The notes under the pieces are model-generated. The model was given only the letters and a program-made list of their open reading frames with translations. It ran no database searches and was not told where the DNA came from. A stretch of 64,000 nucleotides of DNA from contig JARUPZ010000023.1 in assembly GCA_031213475.1 (NCBI GenBank), positions 7,830,157 through 7,894,156 on the forward strand, in the 5' to 3' direction. Below are positions 1 through 11,899 of the stretch, piece after piece. How positions within the stretch are numbered: the stretch's first letter is position 1; every line of letters starts with the position of its first letter. A program made the position numbers and the translations under genes. The stretch is from Nereocystis luetkeana. Its lineage: Eukaryota; Sar; Phaeophyceae; Laminariales; Laminariaceae.

Positions 1-623
1 CTACAGGCCCAGTAAGGCAAGCTGTAGGCCTGGCTTTCTAGGGCTAGCTAGGTTATAGGCTTAGGTCTCCTACGGCTAGAGCTTATTAATAGCGTTTTAA
101 TACTATCACGATGGCCTCGAATATATACGCCCAAAAACAGGGGGGGGGAAGAGCCCCCCGATGTACTTCTGAAAAAACAAATGTAGCATCGATGGAAACC
201 CTATCACCAACATCAACCGCGTATTTTTGAGACAGACAGCATTTTCGATTCACGCAGTGGTTCTTGGAGATACAACGCACCAAAGCGGGCGACTAGGGCT
301 TATTTTGGGGCTATTTACTACCTGGTATGGGTTTCTGTGATGGGTTTTCTAGAGCGATGTAGGTGTACTACAGGGCTGGGGGGTTGAACGCTTCGTAGAG
401 CTGGAGCTACAGGGCTAAGACAAGAGAGAGCTTCGTACTTGAAGCTGCAGTAGAACTACCATTAGGTTGTGCGATACTGGGTGCAGGGCTAAAGATAGAG
501 CTACGCAGGGGCTATACATAACCTACAGCAGGGCAACACCTGCAGAGCTGCTTGGAGATACTATCATGTTCGGGGTTCAACAACCTGTCGCTGACATGCG
601 CACAGGAACCCCAGTATACATAC

Positions 624-3600
624 CTGTATGGGGTGGATGTACGTGTCGAAGTGCCGGCAGATGGCATCGGCCTTCACACGGCTCTCCAGCGTCGACGGTC
701 GGAAAGAACAGCCCTTGTCCTCGAACCTTCAAAAAGCGGAAGGGAGCGTCGGCGAGGCAGGAAAATACAGCAGTGCAATAGGCATGAGACGGCGAGCACC
801 ACGGTCCGTGTTGAGCGGATGGTACTTGTGTGATATGAGTGGAGTACTCATGAGCTATAGATATAGATATTATAGTTTGCAGTTTCGTAGCCTGTGGAAT
901 ACGAGTACAAGAATAATCCAAAGAATGGATTAACCCGGCGGATATTCCGTTATTTGAGAGTAACGTTCTTTCAGGAATGTTCTCTAGGGCGGATAGCCCG
1001 TTAGACAAGGGTAGTGTTCAGATAGGGCCATAACGTGAGAAGTTCTTATATTAGCAGAAGAACGATCGGTATCCTCGGCCATATCTTCACACTTGTAACT
1101 CTAGGATTGGAGAATCGGCACGGACAATGGTTGTGCTGGATGCCGACGGGTAGAAAGAACGGTTTGATGTTGAGAACACACACAGCAGTGCAAGCAATAC
1201 CACCAGGTAGAAGACAACCATCGTATTAGACGGGGCATGGTCAATGGTCAACCATCGTATTAGACGGGGCATGGTCAATGGTCAACCATCGTATTAGACG
1301 GGGCATGGTCAATGGTCAACTATCGGATTAGACGGGGCATGGTCAATGGTCAACCATCGTATTAAACGGGGCATGGTAATGCGGTGGTGCCATTTATCGA
1401 GCCAAAACATACACCTGGTACGTGCCTACTTATAATATATATATATATATATATATATTATGTTTAGTAGGGGTATGATGCGTTCGACAAGTGGTATTAA
1501 TTTTAGGGCAAACTGGAGCAGTCCCGTTTTTGGGGACAAACTACTCAAAATGTGCCTGGTTTGTCCCCAACGCGGGACTCCAGTCCTGAAAGGGTTAAGC
1601 CACCCACCATAAATATCAGGAGGCACGGTACAACCAATCAATTAATCAATCAATCACTCAATCAATCAATCAATCACTCAACCAATCAACCCATCAGTCA
1701 ATGCATCAAAGCACCCACCACACCAGGGAACATCTAGGCTGAGTGCCACCATTCAGAGTCATGACTTGGCCCGCCTTCAACACAGCAGTGGTCGATGGTC
1801 CAAAGCATACCACTCCAGTAGTAACTTTTTCGTTCCATCTTGATCTCGTAGAATTTTCCCGGGCGGTCAGGGTTTTCGCAAACAAATACAACACACACAC
1901 TCATCCCCCCGCTTGAGATGGTTTTCAGAGCCATTTTTTCTCCGAAAAGAAATCCAGGGGGCGCCGCTGCACACAACGGAAACGGCGTTTTTTTTTGGAG
2001 GGAGGAGATCTCGTCGAGATAATTCCGTTCCATAGAGAGAGAGGACCAAATCGCGTTGGTGGTGGTCGAAAACAAACAAACAAGAAAAACAAAAACAAAA
2101 ACAAGAAGAAACACAAACAAAAAAGAGTCCGTTTTTTCGTCCAAACGCGTTGATGGTGGTCGAAGGGAAAAAATATAATCAGAGAGTCCCTTTTTTCATC
2201 TTCCGTTCCTACTCCTTTGCCGCTGGCACGGACACTTCTATATATTATGTACCAGGTATGTCTATGCATTCGTACGAGTAGCTTTCGTTCGTCACTCTGT
2301 TCACAGTGAAGAAAAAAAGGAGCAACATGATAGGGTACTGCTGTAACGCTCTACATAGCTACAACGGCACCTCATTACTTGCAAATGCAATTGCCCCGTT
2401 TTATGATGGTTGGCATTGTTCGTTGGCTTGAACGATCAGATGATCAGCGGTGTGAACGGTGAACGGCTCGTGTCCAGCTTCGAAAACATGAAACGGTAAT
2501 TCAATCTTCAGTCTCAGAAATTTCCCAAGTGGTCGGGGTTAGGGTTGGGGTTTCAGTAGGGTTTAAAGTCAACTCTAATAAATCGACCATTTCGGTCGAA
2601 ACTTGAATCAAGGTCTGTGTGCGTACGTATGGCCCGTTCTGTCCACCAATGGGTTGGTTGGTTGCCTTGATTGATTGATGTGATCGATCAATCCATTGAT
2701 CGATTGATCCATCGTTCATTCATCGATTGATTGATTCATCGTTCATTCTTCGATTGATTGATTCATCGATTGATTGATTCATCGTTCATCCATCGATTGA
2801 TTGATTAATCGTTCATTCATCGGTTGATTGATTCATCGTTCATTCATCGGTTGATTGATTCACTGACCGATTTTTGCGTGCTTTGTTGGTAGGTTGATTG
2901 AATGATTGATTGATTGATTGATTGATTGGTCAATCGATCTATTGATAGGCTTGATGGATTGATTGACTCACTTGTCCAGCAGGTAACGGCAGATCGTGTC
3001 GGACTCTGGAATGCTTCCGCAGTCCGACGTGGACAACGTCGGCATCTGAACGTACGTACAACGGCGGCACAGCAGTTAGTAGCAGAGCAGTAGAAGGGTA
3101 CGGCACGAGCAAGCACACACAGCGGTTAGCACGTAAGGGATGCCCAGCGAAACATAAACGACACATCGAAAAAAAACACAAAAACGAAAGTGAAGCAGTA
3201 ATACAAAGCGACCGGTTGTGCAGTACCTCACGTAAGCCGACCAACAAAAACGCGCGTGATTGCCACCAGCCGCCACACCACGTTCTGCGCCTTGCAGTTT
3301 TACGTACACCGCACTAAATCCTCAAGTACCAAAAGCACCATGACACTCAAAAAACAGAAATTAGAAGTTAGAACAATTACTATCACAACTAGAATTATGA
3401 TTGTTATTACGGACTGTCACGGGGGGGGGGGAACCATAGCACATAGGACCCCACCGTAAGCACAAAAAACCTACCGTACACTTCCCTATTTTTACCAACC
3501 AACAATATTTGGTCCTGTTTACTATGGCCCCCCCGCAATAGAGCATCACATCACCTTGCCGTGAGGGTTCATCTTCAGGAACTGCTCGGACTTGAGTCCC

Positions 3601-3696
3601 CCGACTTCTGCGGGGGACACGATCTCGATCTGGTCTTCGATGCCTTTCTCGTAGATCACGAACCTGCGGTCAAAAGGGGCATACATCGTGTTGTTA
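624..3696 (-). CDS. Glutathione S-transferase, partial gene (three exons)
   Basis: Three minus-strand exons join in frame: 3696-3555, 3045-2972 and 726-624, about 106 residues. Donors are GTGATG, GTGAGT and GTATGT; acceptors end in CAG or AAG. The first exon gives the thioredoxin-fold start (APFDRRFVIYEKGIED, later LKMNPHGK). The second gives MPTLSTSDCGSIPESDTICR, whose PESDTI is the conserved glutathione-binding Glu-Ser motif. The third begins the helical domain with FRPSTLESRVKADAICRH and a TYIHP segment. GSTs conjugate glutathione to electrophiles in the cytosol. The 5' boundary is uncertain: acceptor CAG at 3699-3697 is my choice, but the ATG at 3686 or the acceptor at 3665-3664 are possible. 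No upstream first exon was found, and no further exon is visible between 1 and 623, so the last exons lie outside the window. The class of GST is not assigned. Confidence 0.85.
1216..1377. repeat. 34-bp tandem repeat, about 4.7 copies
   Basis: Unit starts fall at 1216, 1250, 1284, 1318 and 1352 with only a few substitutions. Each unit contains ATTAGACGGGGCATGGTCAA. It sits in the large second intron of the glutathione S-transferase gene. Confidence 0.9.
1434..1458. repeat. (TA)n microsatellite
   Basis: An uninterrupted TA dinucleotide run inside the glutathione S-transferase intron. Confidence 0.85.
1501..1599. mobile_element. Family B MITE, copy 1
   Basis: Imperfect palindrome with arms around CAGTCCCGTTTTTGGGGACAA and its inverted partner, ending GAAAGGGTTAA. 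It is the most distant copy from the main cluster of this family at 30-46 kb and lies in the second GST intron. Confidence 0.75.
1636..1720. repeat. (CAAT/CACT)n microsatellite
   Basis: Tetranucleotide-like run of CAATCAAT and CAATCACT units, then CAACCAATCA. Intronic. Confidence 0.7.
2660..2960. repeat. GATT-based minisatellite in GST intron
   Basis: Repeats of TTGATTGATTCATCG and CGTTCATTCATCGG nested in a GATT tetranucleotide background. The array ends about 12 bases from the splice donor of the middle GST exon (2972). Chance ORFs through it are low complexity and are not genes. Confidence 0.85.
3407..3538. mobile_element. Family A MITE, expanded copy in GST intron
   Basis: Termini TTACGG and CCGCAA are flanked by TA at 3405-3406 and 3539-3540. 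The copy is 132 bp against the usual 105 bp because of extra bases and a G run in the left arm. It retains ATATTTGGTCCTGTTTACTA in the right arm. It ends 16 bases downstream of the GST exon end at 3555. Confidence 0.75.
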
Positions 3697-3739
3697 CTGC
3701 GGCGGCGCGGGCGAGGTCGGGGTCGGGGCAATCGTGCGG

Positions 3740-4600
3740 GGCGCGGCTGTCTTGTCTGTCTGTCTGGGTGGGAGGTTGCGGTGGGCGGGATTTCGACGAG
3801 CCTGGCAACGCACGCAGTACGGTGCGCACAGTCAGGCCGCCAAAATTAGTTGTTCCAGCCGCCAGGCTTTTACGAGATTTCCAGCCAAGCTTTCGAGTAC
3901 TCGTGCACGCAGCGAGAAAAAAAAAAATGTAACACGAGAGAGCGTTTATTTCAAACGAAACGAGGAACGATTTCGGTATCACGACGCCATCGTGAGGAAA
4001 CGAATCACCCAAAGCACTGGCACTAAACCTGCACCCCCGAACTCAGCAGGAGCCCTGGGGCAGCGTCGCTGTTACACTCGGCTAGGTGGATGGGACCCAG
4101 CCCGCGATAACGAAGAGATAAACAGAGTGTCGTTTACATGCGCCATAGTCCTTGACGTTGCCAAGCCTCTACGGCACACTGCCTTTGCCCGTGGACCGCC
4201 ACATGAATTCGGTGGTGGGCGTTTCGTTGGGTTCGTAATTCGTAGCACTCGCAGGTCCTATAATATGCTGATAAACCGGGTATACGATAACTTCGTACAA
4301 ACGGTGTTTTTTCCTACGAGTGTGCATGACATGCCATATTTTGATCGCGCAACACGGGGAACATGCGGAGAGGTACCTGGTACAGCAGGTCTGAAGTGCC
4401 TATCGGCGTCTCGTTCTACGAGCTGAGCTTTGGGAAGCGAGAACAACAGCAGGAGCTCTGCGTCTAGGTGGTGAAGAGGGCTGACGATCTAAACGAGTTT
4501 ACCAGGTATACACTACCACCTGATGAAGCCGATGTGGACGTCTGGCAGGTGAGGTTGGTTGCTGCGCGGTGCTTTCCGCAAGAGTACGAGCACAGAGTAC
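3740..4600. other. Stretch with no recognised gene
   Basis: Upstream of the visible GST exons. A 230-codon open frame on the plus strand (3734-4426) has no recognisable motif and no codon texture I would trust. The missing 5' exon of the GST gene would be expected in or beyond this stretch on the minus strand, but I could not pick it out. Confidence 0.4.
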
Positions 4601-4614
4601 ACGGTGTCTGGGGT

Positions 4615-4965
4615 CCATGTTTTCGCGATTTTTACTCTTGCTTTCCATCATCCCGACTACTACTGTCTTCGACCTTCGTTCTCCTGGTCCCTCCCTACTC
4701 GTACCTCAGATTCGGGGTTACATAGTAGGCTCTCCCCCCCTCACTACGGGTCTATGGTCATACGACTACGGCCTTGCATGATAGTGAGTAACCCCCCTCC
4801 CCTCGCCCCCCCTCACCAAGGTGAACGCCTCCTTGCATTTTCATCACGAGAAGGGTTCAGCACTGTCTTCAAGCGTAGGCTCGCGTCAAATTGGGCTTAC
4901 CCGCGCTATGCGCTCTCGGCAGTTGGTGTTTTTCGACGAATAAAAACGCCATACGGTAGGGCGGG
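4615..4965 (-). mobile_element. SINE body copy, minus strand, interrupted
   Basis: On the minus strand this matches the body of the SINE at 44231-44598: a GAGAGCGC start, GCGGGTAAGCCCAATT, CTACTATGTAACCCCGAATC and a GTCGAAGAC tail. About 80 bases containing the core GTCTATGGTCATACGACTAC are inserted between the two halves of the body. No tRNA-like head is visible, so the copy is 5' truncated and diverged. Confidence 0.65.
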
Positions 4966-5342
4966 GTCCAGGTCAGATATACTGCCAGTACTACTGCTGT
5001 GCTGGCAGTATACTGTACTGGCAGTAGTACTGTGCTGGCTGAGGGAGGTGCCAGGGTTGCCGGTACTTTAACTATTCGCCTAATAACGTCAAGCAACGTA
5101 GCGGAAACTCATTAAAATGCATGGCGAAGAGGACAGAGAGTACGCAAAACAGCAAGAGAGAGGAGATCGGGAAAGAGGGAGAGAGACCGTGAGCGCCACG
5201 GACGAAGCCGCCTCGATCACGGATGGCTGGGCTCTGTGGATCCTGACGGCGCCCTCTGGCGCCCAGCTCTTAGCGGAGTCGAGCCCCGCTACAGCAGCTG
5301 CAGCTGCTGTTGCTGCTGGTGTGGAGGTTGTGCCAGCTCCTA

Positions 5343-5447
5343 TTACGGGGGACCATAGTTAACAGGACCTATGGTGTACATAAAAACCTATATGTTTAAC
5401 CATTTTTACTAGCAATATTTGGTCCTGTTAACTATGGCCCCCCGTAA
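5343..5447. mobile_element. Family A MITE (105 bp)
   Basis: Inverted repeats beginning TTACGGGGGACCATAGTTAA on one side and the complement on the other, with TA directly outside both ends (5341-5342 and 5448-5449). The centre holds the AATATTTGGTCC and ACCTATATGTTTAACC blocks. No coding capacity. TA duplications and this size are typical of Tc1/mariner-type MITEs. Confidence 0.92.
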
Positions 5448-6295
5448 TAGTCAACAAGACACTCGGGAGTGGCGGGAGCAAGCACAGCGGGAAACGAAGC
5501 ACAAAATACCATTGGTAGTATCTGACCCAACAAACCTCGAACAACATCATTAACGCGACAACTCGAGCCTTTTTTCTTTTGGGATGTTCGGCCGAGAAAT
5601 CCGAGTACATGATGTACTATGAACAAAATTTGTACCCAAATTTGAAGCTGCGATTCGGTCTCGCGCACTTCGGCACTCCTTCAGGTTCAAACCTTGCGTG
5701 GTCAGTCCGCAAATTCCTGTACCACCGTACGAAATACCGGGTCCAGCGCGCGACCGTTGTCCAGCTGCAAGCAACAGCCCTGTCTGTTCGCGTGTTCTAC
5801 CAGTCTGCCAGGACTGTGTTCCGTGCGGTATCCACTTGGTATTTCCGCAAGCGCGATCAGCCAAACAATGCCAGTTGCTGCTGTCGAAGTAAACTACGTA
5901 CTACGCACTCAGCCCCAGAATACGAAACATAACGCCGAATTCTCTCTACAACGACAAACTGCAGAGTATTCTCATATCGGTTCCCGATTCCTAATTAACC
6001 TTTTCCTTTTTTTTCCCCACTTTTCCTCAGTGAATGTAGCCAAATCCCTCCGAAACATGGTCCGAAATCAACGTTTTGTTTAGCTCTAATGAAGCCAAAT
6101 CGCGTAAAATCGCGCCTCCGGTAGGGTGCCTCCAGCGGGGCCCTCCGGGGGGCGCCTCCGGCGGGGCCCCCTCACCGGTCGGGGGAAGTCGGGAGTGGCA
6201 GCTTCGCCGCGGCCATTGCACTGCCCGGGGCCAGTATACTGGCATATGGCGGAGCCAGTACATACTGTACTGGCTGGAGCTACCAGGACCCAGCC

Positions 6296-6476
6296 CTACC
6301 ATACGGAGAATCGAACCCTCGACATCAACGCTATTACGGGAGACCATAGTTAATAGGACCTATAGTATACACACAAACCTATGTATTTTACCATTTTTGC
6401 CAACAATATTTGGTCCTATTAACTATGGTCCCCCGTAATAGCAGTATTCGAGGGCAACCACTGCGCCACCGGGGCG
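6296..6476 (-). repeat. tRNA-like SINE head split by a MITE
   Basis: Read on the minus strand, an A-box-like TGGCGCAGTGG is followed by CCTCGAATACTGC. A family A MITE (6334-6438) comes next, then GCGTTGATGTCGAGG and a B-box-like GGTTCGATTC. With the MITE removed the two boxes sit at roughly tRNA spacing. The head shares CCCCGGTGG and CCTCGAAT with the SINE at 44231. It is an old tRNA-derived head rather than a working tRNA. Confidence 0.7.
6334..6438. mobile_element. Family A MITE (105 bp) inside tRNA-like head
   Basis: Termini TTACGGGAGACCATAGTTAA and its inverted partner, with TA at 6332-6333 and 6439-6440. It has the same length as the copies at 5343, 24356, 37873 and 38009. Confidence 0.92.
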
Positions 6477-6774
6477 GCCGTCAGCATACTGCTGTCGTTG
6501 TAGACTACTCTTGAAACAAGAGTGGGCGTGAAAAGAAAGAAGATTTTTCCGTCCGTGTGCACGGTGGGAACCGGTCCTCACAACTGGTTCCGGCAAACCA
6601 AGCCCGCACTGTATCCACACAGCCCCCACACAACGCCACACGCGAAAACCCCAACAATGTCAGGGCATTCCTCGGGACGGCTTTTCGACTCCGAGTCGAT
6701 ATCCAGCGGGACTCAGTCACCCCGGGACTAAACGGTACAATTTGCAAGGGATGTGGCCCACGCGGGCCGTGTTT

Positions 6775-7240
6775 GTGCGGGATTTACACTTTTCCGTGGA
6801 GCGCGATAGTAGAATTTGTGCGGGGCGCGTTTGCGCGGGCGAGGGGTTTCACATCTATATCGCGGGACCGCGGGATTTTTGGCGGACTTCGACTGCTGTG
6901 TGGTGCACCCGATGCTTTCACGCACCTCATGAGAAAAAGCGTGCCCCCAAATTCGTTCGTTGTGGGTTTTGGTGGGGAGCTGTAGCGGTCCGCAAGGGAA
7001 GCGCAGACGTTCAGTTAGGGTTTTTTTTTTTTTGCTTCTTTTCGTGCGGGACGTGTTTTGTGCGGGAACGGGATGTTATCGTTTGTGCGGGACGTGTTTG
7101 TGCAGCAACGGGGTTCACACTTTTTCGTGGCGCGGGAGTGGGGTACTATAATTTGAGTGCGGGACTCGTTTGTGCGGGCACGGGATTTCCCACTCATCAC
7201 GGGACCACGGGAATATCCCGAAATGCCCGAAACAAAAAAA
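6775..7240. repeat. Diverged GC-rich minisatellite
   Basis: Irregular repeats of TGTGCGGGACGTGTTTGTGC and CGGGGTTTCACAC-like words. Long open frames here come from the repeat and the lack of TAA rather than from a gene. Confidence 0.55.
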
Positions 7241-7564
7241 AACCGCGGGATAATTCCGGCGGGAAAAATCCCGAGGACTGGTCTCTGAGTGATATTATGG
7301 TGAGAGCGCGAAGAGGGGCAAGGGCTACTACTATGAGGTACAGGAGAAGGAGCGATCGGGCTGTTTCGTCTCACCAAACCGGCAGCAGTACCACACGGGT
7401 AACAGCAACGGTAACATTGCTCCGAGGTAGGAACACACTAGACATGCACATCAGACAAATTTGAGGGTCGGCAAAAACGCGAGTAAGGCAAGGGCTACTA
7501 CTCCGGGGGACAGGAGAAGATGAAGTGCGGGCTGTCTAAGACTGATCTGTAGCAACGCGGTGGC

Positions 7565-7741
<177 letters not shown>

Positions 7742-7848
7742 GCTGTGGCGTTGCGCACCAAACAAAAACGGCACCAAACACCACACAACACACACCGCGC
7801 CACACAACCTCTCACGGTCCTCATCAAAATTGCTCGTGTTTCTGGGAA

Positions 7849-8109
7849 TTACTCCAACACCAACAACACCAAGTTGAGCAATTCCCCGAAAGAGTCAGTG
7901 TCGGGGTTACAGACCCTCGCGAACTGCTGCCGCTGCCTGCGGTCTGATCGGAGACTATTCCCAAGGCCACCTGCCTTCTCGATCTGAATCATAGGGTGCC
8001 TTGTGTCGTGAGCACGCGTCCATGGTTCCTGCGAGATCTCGTCGACCCAGTTGAAAAAATCCAGACAAACGCCTATAGAACCAAATGCAAAACCCTCGAA
8101 ACGAACGTT
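7849..8109 (-). CDS. Unrecognised exon-like ORF
   Basis: An 86-codon open stretch on the minus strand, bounded by a stop at 8112-8110 and ending with TAA at 7851-7849. It includes FFNWVDEISQEPWTRAHD and HPMIQIEKAGGLG, with mixed, non-repetitive composition unlike its surroundings. An acceptor-like site (a pyrimidine-rich stretch then CTATAG) lies inside, so it could be a terminal exon starting with GVCLDFFNW. I recognise no family. It may equally be chance. Confidence 0.25.
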   Translation of the reverse strand, partial: NVRFEGFAFGSIGVCLDFFNWVDEISQEPWTRAHDTRHPMIQIEKAGGLGNSLRSDRRQRQQFARVCNPDTDSFGELLNLVLLVLE

Positions 8110-9644
8110 TCAAAAACCAGCCCGGCCTTTCCCCATCATATGAGAGGATGCCTAATCGGCCATTCTGTCTCTGTAGCAGAGCAGCTCAGCAAACGCTTGA
8201 CGGCTCGCCACGAAATCGGCGAGAGAAATATCCCTCGTATATTGCCCGTTCTTCCGACCCCGAGCGCAAGCGTGCGTCGATAACACTCTGATTTGGTGCG
8301 ACTACAGATATGCAGACACAGATACAAAGGTACACAGGTAGATGCACAGATTAAACAGATATTATATACGTCACAGCACTTTCGGGGAGAAACATCTAAT
8401 GGGAGCCTCGGAAGATCTCCATTTCCTGCGCTCTCGCGAGCGCACATTGCACACATTGCACACATGACTGGTTACAACAGTAGTACGGCCGTGAGTGGTC
8501 TGGACTTGCCGGTTACCAGTATTAATAGTTACTAGTTGGTCTGGCTTTAGTTGGCTGGCGATGCCAGCCAACCAGCTGACTTTAGTTTTACTAGTCGGCT
8601 GGCGCCTTTGTGCTTCATTTCAACGTACATAATATGTGACAGATGGAAGCGTCAATGACCTTTTCGGTAGGACCACATCGGCACCGGTACCGTTGATGGC
8701 GATGGGTTTTGATGCGCCATCAGTTGCAGCAGCAGACATTTCAGCTCTCTCTCCCACTCGGAGTGGGTTGTCTCACGGGGAAATGCGCACCCCATAGGAA
8801 AAAAGCCTTCCGTAAATAGGAAACCAAAACAGTTGGATAGTTGGCACCGCCGCAACCAAAATATATAATACCTTGCTGGCGACTTTTAGTAGCAGTCCAA
8901 CCGACAGCTCTACCAATTAGCAGGGCTGTGAGTCGGCACGATTCAAGCCGCCCACTATTAATGCCAGGGTAGTGACTAGTCTGACTAATAGTCAGCCGTG
9001 AAAAGGAGGTTCCGACTATCCGACTTATCGGGTAGGAAGGCGTTGTTCATGCGGGATACAGCTTTTCAACGCGCATCGCTGCGGACTTGCGGATACGCCC
9101 ATGCTCTGTGACACCTCAGCGCGCGGCGGGAGATCCACACGCACGCACACGCACGCACAACATGGCGGGACAGCCCACCTCTCTCGACGGTGCCTTCGGC
9201 GTAGCGCCTTTCGTCTTTGGTATGATATAGTACGATATATAGATGGTTTTCGAATTGCCGTCGTCATCGACGCGCGCGTCCACGCACCATGTTGGGAGAG
9301 CCACTAATCTATTTGGGGCCTCCGAGATACTGCTGTAGCGACCTAGAGAAAGATAAGTCTTGGTGTTTCCTACGTATCAATCGTCTAGAGGCGAGGAGCG
9401 TCGCCCGCCCGGCAGAACAGGTACATCACGCTGCGGCTGTGCCGTATGACTCCTGCTATAATAGTGACATCCCCCCACCACGCAGTGACCGCTGCTGTAA
9501 TATTAATATAATACCTGGTAGTATTTTTTTACGTCAATTTTTTCCCTCTGACGTCCCAAAAGGGTTGATAAACGAATACCGGTAACATCGCCGAGGGATC
9601 CAAGCCCCGTTGATCTACTTCATAAACACCATAAATACTATTAA

Positions 9645-9936
9645 TAGCGTTGGTGTCGGGGGTTCGATTCACCGTATGGAGTCTCGTATGACATCATCAA
9701 CTGACTGTCGAGAGCGCTTATTTTAGCGCGGGTAGGCACAATTCGACGCGAATCGACGAGGGAAGGAAGTGCCAAACCCTGCCTCGCGACAAAAAACGCA
9801 AGGCGAGTACCGCACCAGGGCAAAGGGGGAGAACCGCCTACTATCATATGTGACCCCGGGTCTGAGCCACGACTGGGAGGGGGCAGGAGCAAGAAGGGCG
9901 AAGATAACACGTGGGACGTAAAAAAACAAAGCAAAG
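9645..9936 (+). mobile_element. SINE copy with partial tRNA-like head
   Basis: Starts at TAGCGTTGGTGTCGG, with the B-box-like GGGTTCGATTC, followed by the SINE body: GCGGGTAGGCACAATTCGAC, GGGAGAACCGCCTACTAT, GACCCCGGGTCTGAG and a GGCGAAGATAAC end running into A-rich sequence. The A-box half is missing. The copy begins at about the point where the MITE interrupts the head at 6296-6476. Confidence 0.75.
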
Positions 9937-9959
9937 ACGACAAAAACAAGGACCTTTTT

Positions 9960-10560
9960 TTCTTCTGGGGCCATCACAAGCACAGCTGCCATTCAAACGG
10001 AAAGTCAGCACGTCGCCCGGTGGTGAGTTCGCTTTTTCGCTCGTGTCCCCGCCAGGTAATGTTTGCGGCCCAACCTTCACCTTGGCAACTTGGATTTGCT
10101 GTCACGGGCCCATCTACAGTACTACTGCTGTAGTACCTCTATTCTACTACAGTTGTGTAGTCTAACCTAAGACTACGTGCATACTTTTCGTTTTCGTGCT
10201 TTTCTTTCTTGTGTACTATTGTGTACTATTAACAGTACACAGAAGCCGTTTTCTTCTGCCTTGGCACGTAGGTCGATGTACACAGAAGGCCTTATATGTT
10301 GCACTTTCCTCATGTAAAACGAAGACAAGTACTCGTGGCGTAATTTGCGGCTCCGGCCGCGCCATCAGTGGGATCCTCCGGAGGCGTCTCCGGCGGGTCC
10401 TACGGGGGCGCACCCCCTCGACCGGAGACGAGGGGGGTTGGTTCGCTTCGCTCATCGTAGTTCGCCGATTATTAATATGAAAACGTCGTACAGTGCGTAT
10501 AGTTGCCTGGGCAGGGGTGATCTTTACTTTGTACCCGCAGAGCGTCCACTCGAGCACAGC
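9960..10560. other. Stretch with no recognised gene
   Basis: Contains a GC-rich patch at 10345-10440 (CTCCGGAGGCGTCTCCGGCG) resembling the patch at 6115-6180. No exon could be supported. Confidence 0.4.
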
Positions 10561-10969
10561 GACCTCACAGCACATCAACCACGGAGCAAGCAGGTCTCTG
10601 TCGCTCTGGTTCTACCGGAAGGTCGTCGGCTGAAAGTAAGCTACCAGGTACTGCTGCTGTATTGTCGTCTGGAGTCAGAAGAAGGGCGAAACCGGGACTG
10701 CTTGCAGTACGTCGGTGTGGTGCAGTGAAACGCAAGAAGAAGTCGCTTGCCAACACCTTCTCCATTCTGCACGCAAAACCCCCGTGCATGCACCGGCCCC
10801 TGCGCGCTTGCGGTCACCACAGACCATCGATGGGCTTGGCAAACGCTCAAGATCGAGGTGTCCAGCAGAGCAGCTACCGCGAGAGGTACGAGTATTTAAT
10901 AGTCTTGCGCACCCAAGTAGGTAGCACACAACCGCATGTTCCATGTTGGTTACGTCTCAAAAAAGCGCA

Positions 10970-11163
10970 CAGCGATATGCGCACCTGCAACGCGCTCCGT
11001 TGTTGGATACGGGCATGTCCCACAGCTTCGGCTTCTGCACGTTGGCGGACATAGTTGCGACGGACAGCGTGAATGCTTGCACGTGGGAAAAGGGCTGTGC
11101 AAGGACTGCGATTACAGCCACCAGGCGTGTGAGCATGATGACCACGATTGTCTTTTTGAACAA
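10970..11163 (-). CDS. Putative first exon of a secreted protein
   Basis: From the ATG at 11163 the minus strand encodes MFKK, then a hydrophobic stretch (IVVIMLTRLVAVIAVLA), then PFSHVQA and SANVQKPKLWDMPVSNNGAR, which together look like a signal peptide and mature start. A donor (TTGCAG then GTGCGC) falls after the GARC segment. A possible next exon lies near 10860-10650 (HARGFCVQNGEGVGKR, AFHCTTPTYCK) but no join was proved. The family is not recognised. The opposite strand is also open here, so this rests mainly on the signal-peptide shape. Confidence 0.35.
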
Positions 11164-11264
11164 CTTTAAGATTGAACCTGAAAGAGTTCGTAGGGGAAAA
11201 CGGCGGTTGATATCAGGGGTTTCGTGTGGGAAGATCTGACCGTTTCACCAAGCTTGCACGCACG

Positions 11265-11305
11265 GTTTGTTTGCACGAGCACACGAGCACACGAGCACAC
11301 GAGTA
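11265..11305. repeat. Short CGAGCACA-type tandem repeat
   Basis: Three to four consecutive CACACGAG units. Confidence 0.7.
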
Positions 11306-11539
11306 CGTCAGGTTTATGTTCGGTGTGGTATCCGTTGTCTGAGGCACTAGCGCTTGCCGTACAGGAACTCTAATACGGGTCACAGCAGGAGAGTGCGATA
11401 GTAGGAGCAGTATAGCACTGTAGCAACGGTGTAGTGTAGCATACCCGGTATATTTGATAGAGTTGTACTGCCACTGCTGTAGGAAGGACCCAGATGTTTT
11501 CACCGGGGGTGTGGTATATATACACCGTCGTGTACGGTA

Positions 11540-11842
11540 GTACTGCTTGTTAAAGTAATGTTACGGTCGTACTGCTGCTTTGTAGTACAGCAATAACAGT
11601 AACATAGTCCGAAGTGGTACGATACTACTCTTTGTGTAGTACTATTATTGTAGGCTACCTGGTACCAATTAAGTATTAAATACAGTAGTACTCGTATACA
11701 AGCTGTGTAAGGAGTAGACTACAGCAGTTAGCAGCAGTAGTGTAGAACTACAATAGTACTGTTTGTAGCAGTAGTAGTGTTAATAGTTGTAGCACAGCAG
11801 TAGCAATAGCATTACAATACTACTCTCCTAGAGTAGTAGTAA

Positions 11843-11899
<57 letters not shown>

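Noticed and set aside
11265-11305. Short direct repeats considered as a CRISPR array
   Set aside because: Units are contiguous with no spacers, and the window is eukaryotic nuclear DNA.
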